A program made the translations under genes and the position numbers. Shown here piece after piece: positions 1 through 8,691 of a stretch of DNA of 64,000 bases. How positions within the stretch are numbered: the stretch's first letter is position 1; every line of letters starts with the position of its first letter. The DNA comes from UA16 sp042095135 (lineage in GTDB: Bacteria > Bacteroidota > Bacteroidia > Flavobacteriales_D > Sanyastnellaceae): positions 1-64,000 of the forward strand of contig JBELBV010000004.1 of assembly GCA_042095135.1 (NCBI GenBank), written 5' to 3'. The notes under the pieces were generated by a model. It had not been told where the DNA came from, did not search any database, and worked only from the letters and a program-made list of their open reading frames with translations.

Positions 1-54
1 TGGTCCTGTTGGTCCTGTTGGTCCTGCTGGTCTTGCTGGTCTTGCTGATCCTGC
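1..54. repeat. 9-bp tandem repeat coding for QDQ units in batC
   Basis: Six copies of a 9-base unit (tggtcctgt, with variants tggtcttgc and tgatcctgc) fill the left edge and may continue outside. On the minus strand they encode a Gln-Gln-Asp low-complexity tract after the TPR region of BatC. Variation is mostly at third codon positions, so the peptide is kept while the DNA drifts. Confidence 0.85.
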
Positions 55-506
55 TGTTGGCGAAGGGCGTAGGAGAGGTTGTACCGAGCAGCTTCGTTGC
101 GGGGATTGGCACGCAACGCCGATTTGTAGGCCTCAATGGCGTTTTCCAAATCCTGTTCCATCAAAAGTGAATTCCCAATGTTGTGCCACGCATCGGAAGT
201 CAGTTGCTCATCAGCCTCTGATTTGATGGCCCGATGAAAGGCCTGTCGGGCTTCTTGACCCGATTCGGATTTTTCGAGAAGCGAGCGACCGGCGTTGTAG
301 GCCGATAGTGCGGCGAGGTCCGAATGACGTTCGCCCAGGATGAAAAGGCTGTCGGCACCTTCCTTGCCGGCTTCGAATGCACGTATGCCGTCGATGATGC
401 TGGCCTTTGCTGCATAGTCGTCTGATTGGCTCCACGATCGGTTGGAACATGCCAGCAGCGCGATTATGCTGAGCAAGAGGGAAAACCGGTTCACAATGCG
501 TTTCAT
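1..506 (-). CDS. batC: BatC-like TPR protein (3' end outside window)
   Basis: Reading leftwards from an ATG at 506, the frame stays open to the window edge (168 codons), so the gene is partial. The N-terminus is a signal peptide (MKRIVNRFSLLLSIIALLAC, with a Cys that could be a lipobox), followed by tetratricopeptide-like helices, the clearest being the stretch DAWHNIGNSLLMEQDLENAI followed by a YKSALRANPRNEAARYNLSY-type unit at about residues 110-145. The visible end is a Gln/Asp-rich run. The start overlaps the batB stop as TGATG, so translation is probably coupled. In Bacteroidota Bat operons BatC is a periplasmic TPR partner of BatA/BatB; the exact role is unsettled. Identity rests on TPR content plus position after batB; batD/E would be expected beyond the left edge. 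Confidence 0.8.
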   Translation of the reverse strand, partial: MKRIVNRFSLLLSIIALLACSNRSWSQSDDYAAKASIIDGIRAFEAGKEGADSLFILGERHSDLAALSAYNAGRSLLEKSESGQEARQAFHRAIKSEADEQLTSDAWHNIGNSLLMEQDLENAIEAYKSALRANPRNEAARYNLSYALRQQQDQQDQQDQQDQQDQQD

Positions 507-1642
507 CATGCCATTCGCGGTTTAAAGGTGAGATTCAAGGCGCCTTCTGCCAAAATGAAGAACAGCGCTATCAAGAAAAACCAATGGAAGTGATGCGTAA
601 AATCAGTGTATGCCACCGTTGAGGTCTCCGTTTGGTTGAGCGCATTCATGGCACCGAGGATGGGGGCGATATTGACAAAACCCTTCCCGGCCTGGACGTA
701 CGTGCCATTGCCGGCCTCGGCTACTTGGATCAACGACGCGTCGTCCAACGCGGTGACGATGGGATTCCCGTCGGCGTCGGTTTTGAACCCACGGCTGCGC
801 CCAAAACGGTCGTACAAGGGAATGGGCGCTCCTGATGTGCTGCCCATACCAACGGTGTGCACCTCAATTCCGAGGTCAAGGGCGTCCTCCGCCACGGCAA
901 CGGCGTCGTCTTCGTGGTTCTCGCCATCTGTAAAGACCACGACCATTTTGGAGGCCGGCGATTCCGGGTCAAATCCTTGGGTGCACACTTCAATCGCACG
1001 CCCCACGGCTGTCCCTTGAACGGGCACCAGGTCGGTGGTGACCCCGTCGAGGAACAGTTTGAGTGCTCCGTAATCGGTGGTGATGGGGCATTGTATAAAT
1101 GCGTCCCCTGCAAAGATGACGAGACCCATGCGATCGCCGTCCAGTGCGTTTACTAGGCGCTGGATGCTCTGTTTGGCCAGATCAATCCGGCTGCTCCCCG
1201 TGTCCTCTGCTTCCATGCTCGTGGAGACGTCGAGGGCCACCATCAAATCAACGCCTTCACTTTTCACCTCCTTTAACCGTGCGCCAACTTTCAAGTCAAG
1301 GACACCGATGAGCATCGCAGCGAAAGCCATGCGCCAACAGAAGAACCGCCACCCGTGCAACTGAGGTCGCCAGTGGGGTAACAGTTCCGGCCACAGGTTT
1401 TCATCGGCGAGGGTTTTTGCCCAGCGCTGCTTTTGGCGCAAGCCCCACAAGAAGATAGCCAAGGAAATGGGGAGGAGCAGCAGGATGGCCCACCACGCCT
1501 CGTTCTCCAATTGGACGTTCGGGGCCACGCGCTTGATGCTGTAATACCCCAGAAACAAGGCAGCCCAGAAAATGACTTCTGCCAATGCCAATGCGACGCT
1601 GTTCGCAAATACCTTGAATTTTCGTTGACGAGGAGCGTTCAT
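506..1642 (-). CDS. batB: BatB, VWA-domain membrane protein
   Basis: This 378-residue protein has two N-terminal membrane segments (about 15-35 and 50-68), a third near 103-118, a von Willebrand factor A domain and a C-terminal membrane helix (about 350-368). The metal-ion-dependent adhesion site is intact: DVSTS at 138-142, and a later TDGE loop. Residue layout (membrane-VWA-membrane) is that of BatA/BatB, which are thought to act together at the inner membrane in stress or aerotolerance. It starts at an ATG that overlaps the batA stop by four bases (ATGA) and its own stop overlaps the batC start, so it sits in the middle of a coupled operon. Choice of BatB over BatA rests on order in the operon. 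Confidence 0.88.
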   Translation of the reverse strand: MNAPRQRKFKVFANSVALALAEVIFWAALFLGYYSIKRVAPNVQLENEAWWAILLLLPISLAIFLWGLRQKQRWAKTLADENLWPELLPHWRPQLHGWRFFCWRMAFAAMLIGVLDLKVGARLKEVKSEGVDLMVALDVSTSMEAEDTGSSRIDLAKQSIQRLVNALDGDRMGLVIFAGDAFIQCPITTDYGALKLFLDGVTTDLVPVQGTAVGRAIEVCTQGFDPESPASKMVVVFTDGENHEDDAVAVAEDALDLGIEVHTVGMGSTSGAPIPLYDRFGRSRGFKTDADGNPIVTALDDASLIQVAEAGNGTYVQAGKGFVNIAPILGAMNALNQTETSTVAYTDFTHHFHWFFLIALFFILAEGALNLTFKPRMA

Positions 1643-2718
1643 ATCAGCGTTCGGATGGCGAATTGACGAAGAAGGAACTCAATGAAAAAGGCCAAAACAG
1701 CCGCGATGCCAAAGGGCAAGAACTCTTCGGTTTTCTGGTTGTAGCGCAGCACATTGAATCGGGTTTTTTCCAATTCGTCGATTTCGGTGTAGATGCTCGC
1801 TAGCTTTTCGCCATTGGTGGCACGGAAGTACCGCCCGCCGGTGAGTTTTGCGATTCCGCGGAGGACGGTTTCATCGATTTCAACTTCGACCCAATCGTAT
1901 TGGAATTGGTTGCCGACTTTGGCAACGGGACTGCGCGCCTTGCCGATGGTGCCCACACCGATCGTGTAGACGCGGATGTCATTTAGCTTGGCCAACTGAG
2001 CCGCATCAAGCGGTTCAATTTTGCCGGAATTGTTCACACCGTCCGTCAGCAAGATGACGACCTTGCTTTCGGCTTCCGAGTCTTTGAGGCGGTTCACCGC
2101 GGTGGCGAGCCCCATGCCGATGGCCGTGCCGCCTTCGAGTAAGCCGGTCTGAAGTTCGCTGATGCCGTTCATCACGACCCGCTGGTCTGTGGTTAATGGG
2201 ATTTGCGTGAAGGCCTCACCCTCATAGGCCACCACGCCGATCCGGTCATTGGGCCGATCGTTAACAAAAGCCGTCGCTACCTCTTTGGAGGCTTCGAGGC
2301 GGTTGGGCTTAAAGTCCTTGCTCAACATGGAGGCCGACAAGTCCATACTCAGCACAATGTCGATGCCTTCACGTGTTAAATCTTCCACCGAAGACGACGA
2401 CTGCGGACGCGCGGCTGCAATGGTTAGCAGCCCGATTGTCAGGGTACGCAGCGCATAGGGTATTTCGGGGATGGATTGAAAGCCCATGGTTTTCCATGTC
2501 AGCTGGCTCTCTGGGGACTCCCAGCTCCATACCAATCCGGCAAACCCCTGTTGGGATTGCACGTGGAGTCTAAGGCCGATGTGCGCTGCCGCGAGCGCCC
2601 CCAGCCACAACAATGCAGGCGATTCAAATTCAAAATGCTGGCCAGCGTAAGAGAGGCCAATCGCATACATTATGAAGGCGAGGATGTGCGGTATGAGGGT
2701 AGCCACGCTGCGCATCAT
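1639..2718 (-). CDS. batA: BatA, VWA-domain membrane protein
   Basis: A 359-residue protein with two N-terminal hydrophobic segments (about 8-25 and 35-50), one more at about 92-104, a VWA domain with the metal-binding DLSAS motif at 126-130 and the TDG loop near 226, and a C-terminal membrane helix at about 331-350. It is the first of two tandem VWA proteins, as is usual for batA then batB. The start has two adjacent ATG codons (2718 and 2715); the first overlaps the stop of the upstream gene. The protein is expected in the inner membrane with the VWA domain on one face, working with BatB and MoxR-type ATPase. The paralogous BatB next door shares the architecture. Confidence 0.88.
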   Translation of the reverse strand: MMRSVATLIPHILAFIMYAIGLSYAGQHFEFESPALLWLGALAAAHIGLRLHVQSQQGFAGLVWSWESPESQLTWKTMGFQSIPEIPYALRTLTIGLLTIAAARPQSSSSVEDLTREGIDIVLSMDLSASMLSKDFKPNRLEASKEVATAFVNDRPNDRIGVVAYEGEAFTQIPLTTDQRVVMNGISELQTGLLEGGTAIGMGLATAVNRLKDSEAESKVVILLTDGVNNSGKIEPLDAAQLAKLNDIRVYTIGVGTIGKARSPVAKVGNQFQYDWVEVEIDETVLRGIAKLTGGRYFRATNGEKLASIYTEIDELEKTRFNVLRYNQKTEEFLPFGIAAVLAFFIEFLLRQFAIRTLI

Positions 2719-3680
2719 CCTTCGTTGGTTTCAGGGGTAATGGTGGTGGCTTCCACAAATCGAGTGCCTTGTTCGATGACCCGATGGTGGTCGACCTCCT
2801 GCGGCGTCCATTTAGCAAACTTGACCAAGTCGGTCAAGGTGAGCAGTTCCAAGACCAGTTCTTTCTCCTGGGCGCGAATAGGCAAATGCACCAAACCGCT
2901 TCGCAGTTCATCTGTTGACCGCTCAAGTGCTGGGTAATTGTACCGCCGCTCGAAATACGTTCGAAGGACCTCACTCACTGCGGCGTGGTGTGCCTTGACT
3001 TGCCCTTGTTTCCAAATGGCTTCTTTTTCGATGCGGTCCAACTCGCGAAGGGCGACGATGTGGGCGGGTTCGAGCGGAACAGGTGGACGCGCATCTTCAA
3101 CCTCCGGAATCGGCCGATTGCGCCACCATCGTATGATGGAGAAAGCCAGTCCGAATGCTGCAGCCAAAGCCAACAACCACGGCAGCCAGCGCTGAAGGCG
3201 CTCGTTCCAAGTCCACTGCACGCGTCGGATGTCAGCATGTCCAGCGATTTGGCCCGGCTCGCCGGGTGGAGCGAGCAAAACGCTGAGCAGCAGGGGATTC
3301 GAGACAAGGGTGTCCGAACCCCAGAGCAATAGAGCAGGCGGGATGGCCAAGTAGCCACTGTCCCAAGCGGTTATTTTGTAGGCTCGCTCAACCCGGATGG
3401 TCGGGTTGCTATTTTCGTCTTCAACGGCAGTGGTGTCGGCACCGAGTGCCTGAAGAATTTCGAGACCCCCGGGAATGGTGTCCTGCCAATCGGGCCAACC
3501 AAATGTGCCGGTTCCAGCGGTGACATCGCGGTCGGCTTGTACACGAAGGATGGTGGGCTCGCCAATGGCAATCATGTTGGTGTCCAAGGACATTTGGACC
3601 GATTGTCCGAGCCCTGTCATCGCAAGCGCGCAGCTCAAAATGCTGAATAGGCCTGACCGTATGCACAAAGAATTAGCCAC
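2715..3680 (-). CDS. BatD-like membrane protein of the Bat operon
   Basis: A 321-residue protein with a signal peptide (about 1-26), a periplasmic beta-rich region (about 28-140, including the phrase IAIGEPTILRVQAD that resembles the start of a BatD domain), one membrane helix (165-185) and a cytoplasmic, mostly helical tail (200-321). The tail recalls DUF4381-type proteins found between DUF58 and VWA genes in many Gram-negatives. The only start giving a signal peptide is GTG at 3680; an in-frame stop lies just upstream and no ATG is present before residue 21. It overlaps the DUF58 gene by 8 bases and batA by 4. Precise function is unknown; membership of the Bat complex is inferred from context. 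Confidence 0.75.
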   Translation of the reverse strand: MANSLCIRSGLFSILSCALAMTGLGQSVQMSLDTNMIAIGEPTILRVQADRDVTAGTGTFGWPDWQDTIPGGLEILQALGADTTAVEDENSNPTIRVERAYKITAWDSGYLAIPPALLLWGSDTLVSNPLLLSVLLAPPGEPGQIAGHADIRRVQWTWNERLQRWLPWLLALAAAFGLAFSIIRWWRNRPIPEVEDARPPVPLEPAHIVALRELDRIEKEAIWKQGQVKAHHAAVSEVLRTYFERRYNYPALERSTDELRSGLVHLPIRAQEKELVLELLTLTDLVKFAKWTPQEVDHHRVIEQGTRFVEATTITPETNEG

Positions 3681-4539
3681 GTCGATCGAATAATTGCATC
3701 AAGGGTTGGACATAAGGACGATTCGTACAGAGCACCGCTTGGTCAACGCCTGAACGGGCAAACATGGCTTTGAGCTCGCCCTCGCGAATTTTTTCGCGCT
3801 TGGCGTGGGTGTTGCGTGTTGACTTTCGACTGGTGTAGACCCACTTGGTTAGACCTGATTCAGGGTCCTGCACGGGGATCCAACCGATCGACGGGAGCTG
3901 CCGGTCGAGGGGGTCGGTGACGCGGAGGGCCACGAGGTCGTGCCTTCGGCCCGCTTGACGAAGCGTCTGGTCAAATCCTTCATCCCGGAAGTCGGAAATG
4001 AGGAAGGCAATGGTCCGCTTTTTCATTGCGGAGAGAAAGTGTTCCAGTGCCGAGTTGATGTTGGTGCCTTTGCCCTCTGGTTTCACTTCGATGATTTCCC
4101 GAATGATCCGCAGGATATGGGAACGGCCTTTTTTGGGGGGAATGAACCGTTCGATGCGGTCGCTGAACAGCACGGCACCTACTTTGTCGTTATTCCCCAT
4201 GGCGCTGAAAGCAAGAACAGCGCTGAGTTCGGTGATGAGGTCTCGCTTGGTTTGCTTGCGCGTACCTGTTGCGTTGGATCCGCTTACATCCAGGAGCAAG
4301 AAGACCGTGAGTTCGCGCTCTTCCTCAAATACCTTGACATACGGGTGCCCCATACGCGCGGTGACATTCCAGTCGATGGTTCGAATTTCATCGCCGTGCT
4401 GGTACTCGCGGTTCTCGGAAAACGCCATGCCACGTCCCTTGAACGCGCTGTGGTATTCGCCCGAAAAAATGCGGTCGCTCAGTCCGCGGGTTTTCAGTTC
4501 AACCCGCCGTACCCGTTGAATCAATTCGGTCGTGTCCAT
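3673..4539 (-). CDS. DUF58 family protein of the MoxR-Bat operon
   Basis: A 288-residue soluble protein with the DUF58 signature DWNVTARMG at 56-64 and a VWA-like core whose metal motif is DVSGS at 84-88. DUF58 proteins almost always sit beside MoxR ATPases and VWA proteins and are thought to be part of a chaperone-like assembly. Here the gene begins 3 bases after the moxR stop and overlaps the next gene by 8 bases, so one transcript and coupled translation are likely. There is no signal peptide or membrane helix, which places it in the cytoplasm. Family assignment is firm; the molecular role of DUF58 is not established. Confidence 0.9.
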   Translation of the reverse strand: MDTTELIQRVRRVELKTRGLSDRIFSGEYHSAFKGRGMAFSENREYQHGDEIRTIDWNVTARMGHPYVKVFEEERELTVFLLLDVSGSNATGTRKQTKRDLITELSAVLAFSAMGNNDKVGAVLFSDRIERFIPPKKGRSHILRIIREIIEVKPEGKGTNINSALEHFLSAMKKRTIAFLISDFRDEGFDQTLRQAGRRHDLVALRVTDPLDRQLPSIGWIPVQDPESGLTKWVYTSRKSTRNTHAKREKIREGELKAMFARSGVDQAVLCTNRPYVQPLMQLFDRRG

Positions 4540-4542
4540 GCA

Positions 4543-5613
4543 TCAAGGCACCTGCACGTTATCCATAATCTCGGTGACGATCTGCTCGGCACTGATGTTT
4601 TCAGCCTCTGCTTCAAACGTCAGGCCGATGCGGTGGCGCAGCACGTCCAACGAGACGGCGCGCACATCTTCCGGGGTCACATAGCCGCGGTGGTTCAGGA
4701 ATGCGTGTGCTTTGGAGGCAACGCCCAAACCAATGCTTGCACGTGGGGATGCGCCAAAGTTGATCAACTGGGTAAGGTGCCCCATGCCATATTGCCCAGG
4801 TTCGCGCGTGGCGAACACGAGGTCCACGATGTAGCGCTCAATTTTCTCGTCGAGGTAAATTTCCTTGACGAGTTTCCGCGCTTCAATGATGTCTTCTCGC
4901 TTTACTACTTGGGTGGGCTTTGGCAATCCGCTCGGCGTCAAATTCGCCCGAACAATTTGTTGCTCTTCCGATTTGCTCGGGTAGCCAATGACAACTTTAA
5001 GCAGGAATCGGTCCACTTGGGCTTCTGGTAGGGGGTAGGTGCCTTCTTGCTCCACCGGGTTCTGCGTGGCCAAAACCAAAAAGGGCTCGGGCAATGGGTA
5101 TGAATCCGGACCGATGGTCACTTGGCGTTCTTGCATCGCTTCCAGCAGCGCACTTTGCACCTTGGCGGGGGCCCGGTTGATCTCGTCGGCCAAAACGAAG
5201 TTGGCGAATACGGGGCCTTTCTTCACCGAGAAGGCCTCGGACTTCTGGTTGTAAATCATGGTGCCCACGAGGTCGGCGGGCAACAAGTCGGGCGTGAATT
5301 GGATCCGGCTGAATTCTGCCGCTATTGATTCCGAAAGGCTCTTGATGGCCAAGGTTTTGGCCAGCCCGGGTACGCCCTCGAGTAGCACGTGTCCATTGCC
5401 GAGGAGGCCGATGAGCAACCGGTCGACCATGCCGGCTTGGCCGACAATGACCTTGCCCAATTCCATGCGCAGGAGATCGACAAATTGGCTTGCTTTACCA
5501 ATGCGTTCATTCAATGCGCGAATGTCAGGAGCTGCGGATGAGTTGACCGCCTGTTCAGGCGATTCGACCGGAGCGATGTCCGGGATGATTTCAGGTGTGG
5601 ATTCTTGGTCCAT
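4543..5613 (-). CDS. moxR: MoxR family AAA+ ATPase
   Basis: A 356-residue AAA+ ATPase with a Walker A of the MoxR type (GVPGLAKT at 80-87), Walker B LADEINRAP at 141-149, and a sensor region followed by a C-terminal lid domain. The first 35 residues are an acidic, proline-rich extension that is probably disordered. MoxR ATPases are thought to remodel or load metal centres or partner proteins with VWA-domain co-factors; the five downstream genes supply exactly such partners. It is the first gene of the Bat operon and has its own upstream region (5614-5712) with a candidate -7 box at 5650-5657. It is divergent from the gene at 5713. Confidence 0.93.
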   Translation of the reverse strand: MDQESTPEIIPDIAPVESPEQAVNSSAAPDIRALNERIGKASQFVDLLRMELGKVIVGQAGMVDRLLIGLLGNGHVLLEGVPGLAKTLAIKSLSESIAAEFSRIQFTPDLLPADLVGTMIYNQKSEAFSVKKGPVFANFVLADEINRAPAKVQSALLEAMQERQVTIGPDSYPLPEPFLVLATQNPVEQEGTYPLPEAQVDRFLLKVVIGYPSKSEEQQIVRANLTPSGLPKPTQVVKREDIIEARKLVKEIYLDEKIERYIVDLVFATREPGQYGMGHLTQLINFGASPRASIGLGVASKAHAFLNHRGYVTPEDVRAVSLDVLRHRIGLTFEAEAENISAEQIVTEIMDNVQVP

Positions 5614-5649
5614 AAAATTCAGTCCTTTCGGTTTGAAGACGAGGTCATG

Positions 5650-5657
5650 CGAATATA
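5650..5657 (-). promoter_or_regulatory. candidate -7 box for the moxR-Bat operon
   Basis: On the minus strand this reads TATATTCG, seven of eight positions of the Bacteroidota -7 consensus TAnnTTTG, 36 bases before the moxR ATG. No convincing -33 TTTG is seen at the usual spacing, so this is a weak call. Confidence 0.35.
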
Positions 5658-5712
5658 CCTTTCGGTCAAGCCTCTGGTTGGGTGCACTTCATAAAATCAT
5701 GTTAAAGAAGCA

Positions 5713-6129
5713 ATGAACACGAAAAAACACAGCTTTGCCACGATCATCGATTGCGTGCGGGAATTCCACGATTCGTTCGGAATTGCCAATGGAGATTCAC
5801 CTCAGGGTCAATTAGATGAAGGCACCGTTCGCTTGCGTCACCGCCTGATGGCTGAGGAGACGGAAGAATACCTTGAAGCGGCGTTGGCCGGCGATTCGGT
5901 TGAAGTTGCCGATGCGCTCGGTGACCAATTGTACATCCTTTGTGGTACCATTTTGAGCCATGGGATGCAGCACGTCATCGAAGATGTGTTCATGGAGATA
6001 CAATCCTCCAATATGAGCAAACTCGGCGCCGATGGCCAGCCGATTTACCGCGAAGACGGCAAAGTCATGAAGGGCCCCAATTATTTCCGGCCCAACATCG
6101 CAGCCATCCTTGAATCGGTTGAAGCCTGA
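5713..6129 (+). CDS. MazG-like nucleoside triphosphate pyrophosphohydrolase
   Basis: A 138-residue all-alpha NTP pyrophosphatase of the MazG/HisE-like superfamily. The magnesium-binding signature is visible as EETEE (48-52) followed by EVADALGD (64-71), the ExxE...ExxD arrangement used by this fold. A conserved tail (KGPNYFRP near 118-125) is typical of the short stand-alone members. Such enzymes hydrolyse non-canonical or excess nucleoside triphosphates to monophosphates plus pyrophosphate; the actual substrate here cannot be read from sequence. The stop overlaps the start of the next gene as TGATG, so the two are co-translated. It is divergent from moxR. Confidence 0.82.
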   Translation: MNTKKHSFATIIDCVREFHDSFGIANGDSPQGQLDEGTVRLRHRLMAEETEEYLEAALAGDSVEVADALGDQLYILCGTILSHGMQHVIEDVFMEIQSSNMSKLGADGQPIYREDGKVMKGPNYFRPNIAAILESVEA

Positions 6130-6650
6130 TGTTGGACCGCTTCTTTTACCGTTCGCTCGAAGCGGCGAAACAGGGCCATGTGTTCTGGCTCAATGCCGTG
6201 TTCAAAAGGATCCTGCCGTTTAACGCTCCGCACGGTATTCGCGTGCTGGCTTTGAGTGATGAAGAAGTTCGGGTGGCGCTGCCCGATCGGCGTGCCAACC
6301 GCAACCACCTCAAAGGAACCCATGCTTGTGCCATCGCGACCGCGTGTGAGTTTTGTTCCGGATTGGCGGTGCTGGCCCAGTTCGACATGAGGGACTACCG
6401 CCTGATCATGAACCGATTGGAAGTGGATTACATGCGCCGGCCGGTGAAAGGCGGATGTGTGGCCAAAGCCGACATTTCGCCCAATTTCCGGGAAGAGGTG
6501 CAGCAGATGATTTCTTCCTCAGCCGATGGTGCCGCCCGTTTCGTGATGCCTTCCGTCCTGCTCGATGCTTCCGGCGAAACGGTTGCGCGTGCTGCGGTTC
6601 ACTGGCACGTGAAGGCGTGGAATAACGTAAAATACAAGCCCACGGCTTGA
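6129..6650 (+). CDS. DUF4442 hotdog-fold thioesterase-like protein
   Basis: A 173-residue protein that looks like the DUF4442/YiiD-C branch of the hotdog fold. The region NRNHLKGTHACAIATACEF (about 57-75) matches the helix that carries the catalytic or substrate-contact residues in PaaI-type thioesterases, followed by beta strands ending in HWHVKAWNN. Members are often annotated as acyl-CoA thioesterases, but activity and substrate are unproven for this subgroup. It is translationally coupled to the upstream pyrophosphohydrolase through the TGATG overlap and lies 79 bases before thrS. Confidence 0.75.
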   Translation: MLDRFFYRSLEAAKQGHVFWLNAVFKRILPFNAPHGIRVLALSDEEVRVALPDRRANRNHLKGTHACAIATACEFCSGLAVLAQFDMRDYRLIMNRLEVDYMRRPVKGGCVAKADISPNFREEVQQMISSSADGAARFVMPSVLLDASGETVARAAVHWHVKAWNNVKYKPTA

Positions 6651-6729
6651 GGTTGGAAACTCCGAATGGGCCAGACTTTCTGAGCCTTTCCGGTCGTATC
6701 TTTACGGGCGAAATCTACAGGAGGCAGAC

Positions 6730-8664
6730 ATGATCGACATCACCCTACCGGATGGAACGGTAAAGAAAGTGGAAAACGGCACGACCGCGTTGGACGTGGC
6801 CAGGGGCATCAGCGAGGGCCTCGCACGAAACGTCTTGGCCGCAGAGGTCAACGGTGAAGTGTGGGACCCGCAGCGAAGCATCAACGAAGACGCTACTCTC
6901 AACTTGTTGACCTGGCGAGACGATGAAGGCAAGCGGACGATGTGGCACAGCTCGGCGCACTTGATGGCTGAAGCCCTCGAGGTGTTGTACCCAGGAGTAA
7001 AATTCTGGGTTGGACCGCCCATCGAAAACGGCTTTTACTACGACGTTGACTTCGGGGAGCACACCATCACAGACAAGGATTTTCCGGCCATCGAATCCAA
7101 AATGATGGAATTGGCCAAACAAAAGAATCCTTACGTTCGTCGCGAAATGAGCAAGGCTGATGCCATTGCCTATTTCAAGGGCAAAGGCGACGAGTACAAG
7201 TTGGATTTGTTAGAGGGACTGGAAGACGGCACCATTACGTTTTATGATCAAGGCAACTTCACGGACTTATGCCGTGGGCCGCACATGCCTCACACGGGCT
7301 TCGTAAAAGCATGCAAGGTGATGTCCATAGCCGGGGCCTATTGGAAGGGCGATGAGTCACAAAAGCAGTTGACCCGGGTGTACGGCATCACATTTCCGAA
7401 GAAGCAAGAGCTGAAAGATTACCTCGAATTGTTGGAACAAGCCAAGGCCCGTGATCACCGAAAGTTGGGCAAGGAGATGGACCTGTTCCATTTCTCAGAA
7501 AAGGTGGGACAAGGCTTGCCGCTGTGGTTGCCCAAAGGGGCTGACTTACGAATGCGGTTGGAATCGTTTTTGAAGGAGGCCCAGCGCAAAGCCGGGTACG
7601 AAGGCGTCATCACTCCGCACATTGGCAACAAGGAACTTTACATCACCAGTGGCCACTACGCCAAATACGGAGAGGACAGTTTCCAACCCATCAATACCCC
7701 GGCGGAAGGCGAGGAGTACCTGCTGAAGCCGATGAATTGCCCGCACCACTGTGAGATTTTCAAGTCGCGTCCCCGCAGCTACCGCGACCTGCCCGTTCGG
7801 TTTGCGGAGTTCGGTACGGTGTACCGGTACGAGCAATCCGGCGAGTTGCATGGTTTGACTCGCGTGCGGGGCTTCACCCAGGACGACGCGCACATTTTCT
7901 GCACCGTCGACCAAGTGAAAGAGGAAGTGGCTAAGGTGATTGACCTGGTTCTGTACATCTTCCGCACCCTGAAATTTGAGGATTTCATCGCTCAAGTCAG
8001 TTTGCGCGACCCTGAAAACCCGAGCAAGTACATCGGGGAAGATGCCAATTGGGACAAGGCCGAAAAAGCCATCCAAGAAGTGGCAGATGAGAAGGGGCTG
8101 ACTACGGTGGTTGAACTCGGGGAAGCCGCATTCTACGGTCCCAAACTCGACTTTATGGTGCGTGACGCCATCGGTCGAAAGTGGCAGCTTGGAACGGTGC
8201 AGATTGACTACAATTTACCGGAGCGCTTTGAGCTCGAATACGTCGGCGCGGACAACGCGAAGCACCGCCCGGTGATGATCCACCGTGCACCGTTTGGATC
8301 AATGGAACGGTTCGTCGCCATTTTGATTGAGCATTGCGCAGGCAAATTCCCGTTGTGGCTTACTCCGGAACAGGTTAAAATCCTTCCGATTTCCGACCGA
8401 TTTAACGAATATGCCGAAACGGTTTCAAAAGTCCTTGAAAATCACGATATTCGCGCCCTCGTAGACGACAGGTCGGAGAAGGTGGGGAAAAAGATTCGGG
8501 ATGCCGAATTGGAGAAGGTTCCCTACATGCTCATACTGGGAGAAAACGAAGCCAACGAAGGAACCGTATCTGTGCGAAGGCAGGGAGAAGGCGACTTAGG
8601 TGGCATGAGCGTCGAAGCGTTCGCCGAGCACATACGCTCGGAGATTGCGGAGATGTTGAAATGA
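6730..8664 (+). CDS. thrS: threonine--tRNA ligase
   Basis: A 644-residue class II aminoacyl-tRNA synthetase. Domains in order: TGS (1-62), the N2 editing domain with HSSAH near 76-80, the catalytic core and the C-terminal anticodon-binding domain (about 545-640). The three zinc ligands that recognise threonine are in place: Cys337 in the MNCPHHC motif, His388 in the DDAHIFC motif and His518 in the HRAPFGS motif. Length and spacing match the E. coli enzyme closely. It charges tRNA-Thr in the cytoplasm. It is the first gene of the conserved thrS-infC-rpmI-rplT translation cluster. No leader hairpin resembling the E. coli operator is evident in the 79 bases upstream. Confidence 0.98.
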   Translation: MIDITLPDGTVKKVENGTTALDVARGISEGLARNVLAAEVNGEVWDPQRSINEDATLNLLTWRDDEGKRTMWHSSAHLMAEALEVLYPGVKFWVGPPIENGFYYDVDFGEHTITDKDFPAIESKMMELAKQKNPYVRREMSKADAIAYFKGKGDEYKLDLLEGLEDGTITFYDQGNFTDLCRGPHMPHTGFVKACKVMSIAGAYWKGDESQKQLTRVYGITFPKKQELKDYLELLEQAKARDHRKLGKEMDLFHFSEKVGQGLPLWLPKGADLRMRLESFLKEAQRKAGYEGVITPHIGNKELYITSGHYAKYGEDSFQPINTPAEGEEYLLKPMNCPHHCEIFKSRPRSYRDLPVRFAEFGTVYRYEQSGELHGLTRVRGFTQDDAHIFCTVDQVKEEVAKVIDLVLYIFRTLKFEDFIAQVSLRDPENPSKYIGEDANWDKAEKAIQEVADEKGLTTVVELGEAAFYGPKLDFMVRDAIGRKWQLGTVQIDYNLPERFELEYVGADNAKHRPVMIHRAPFGSMERFVAILIEHCAGKFPLWLTPEQVKILPISDRFNEYAETVSKVLENHDIRALVDDRSEKVGKKIRDAELEKVPYMLILGENEANEGTVSVRRQGEGDLGGMSVEAFAEHIRSEIAEMLK

Positions 8665-8691
8665 CAGAAGTATCACTAAAACTGAAGCGTT

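Noticed and set aside
3940..5031. A 363-codon open frame on the plus strand
   Set aside because: It lies antisense to the DUF58 and moxR genes, both strongly conserved, and its translation has no family features. GC-rich third positions make such antisense frames common here.
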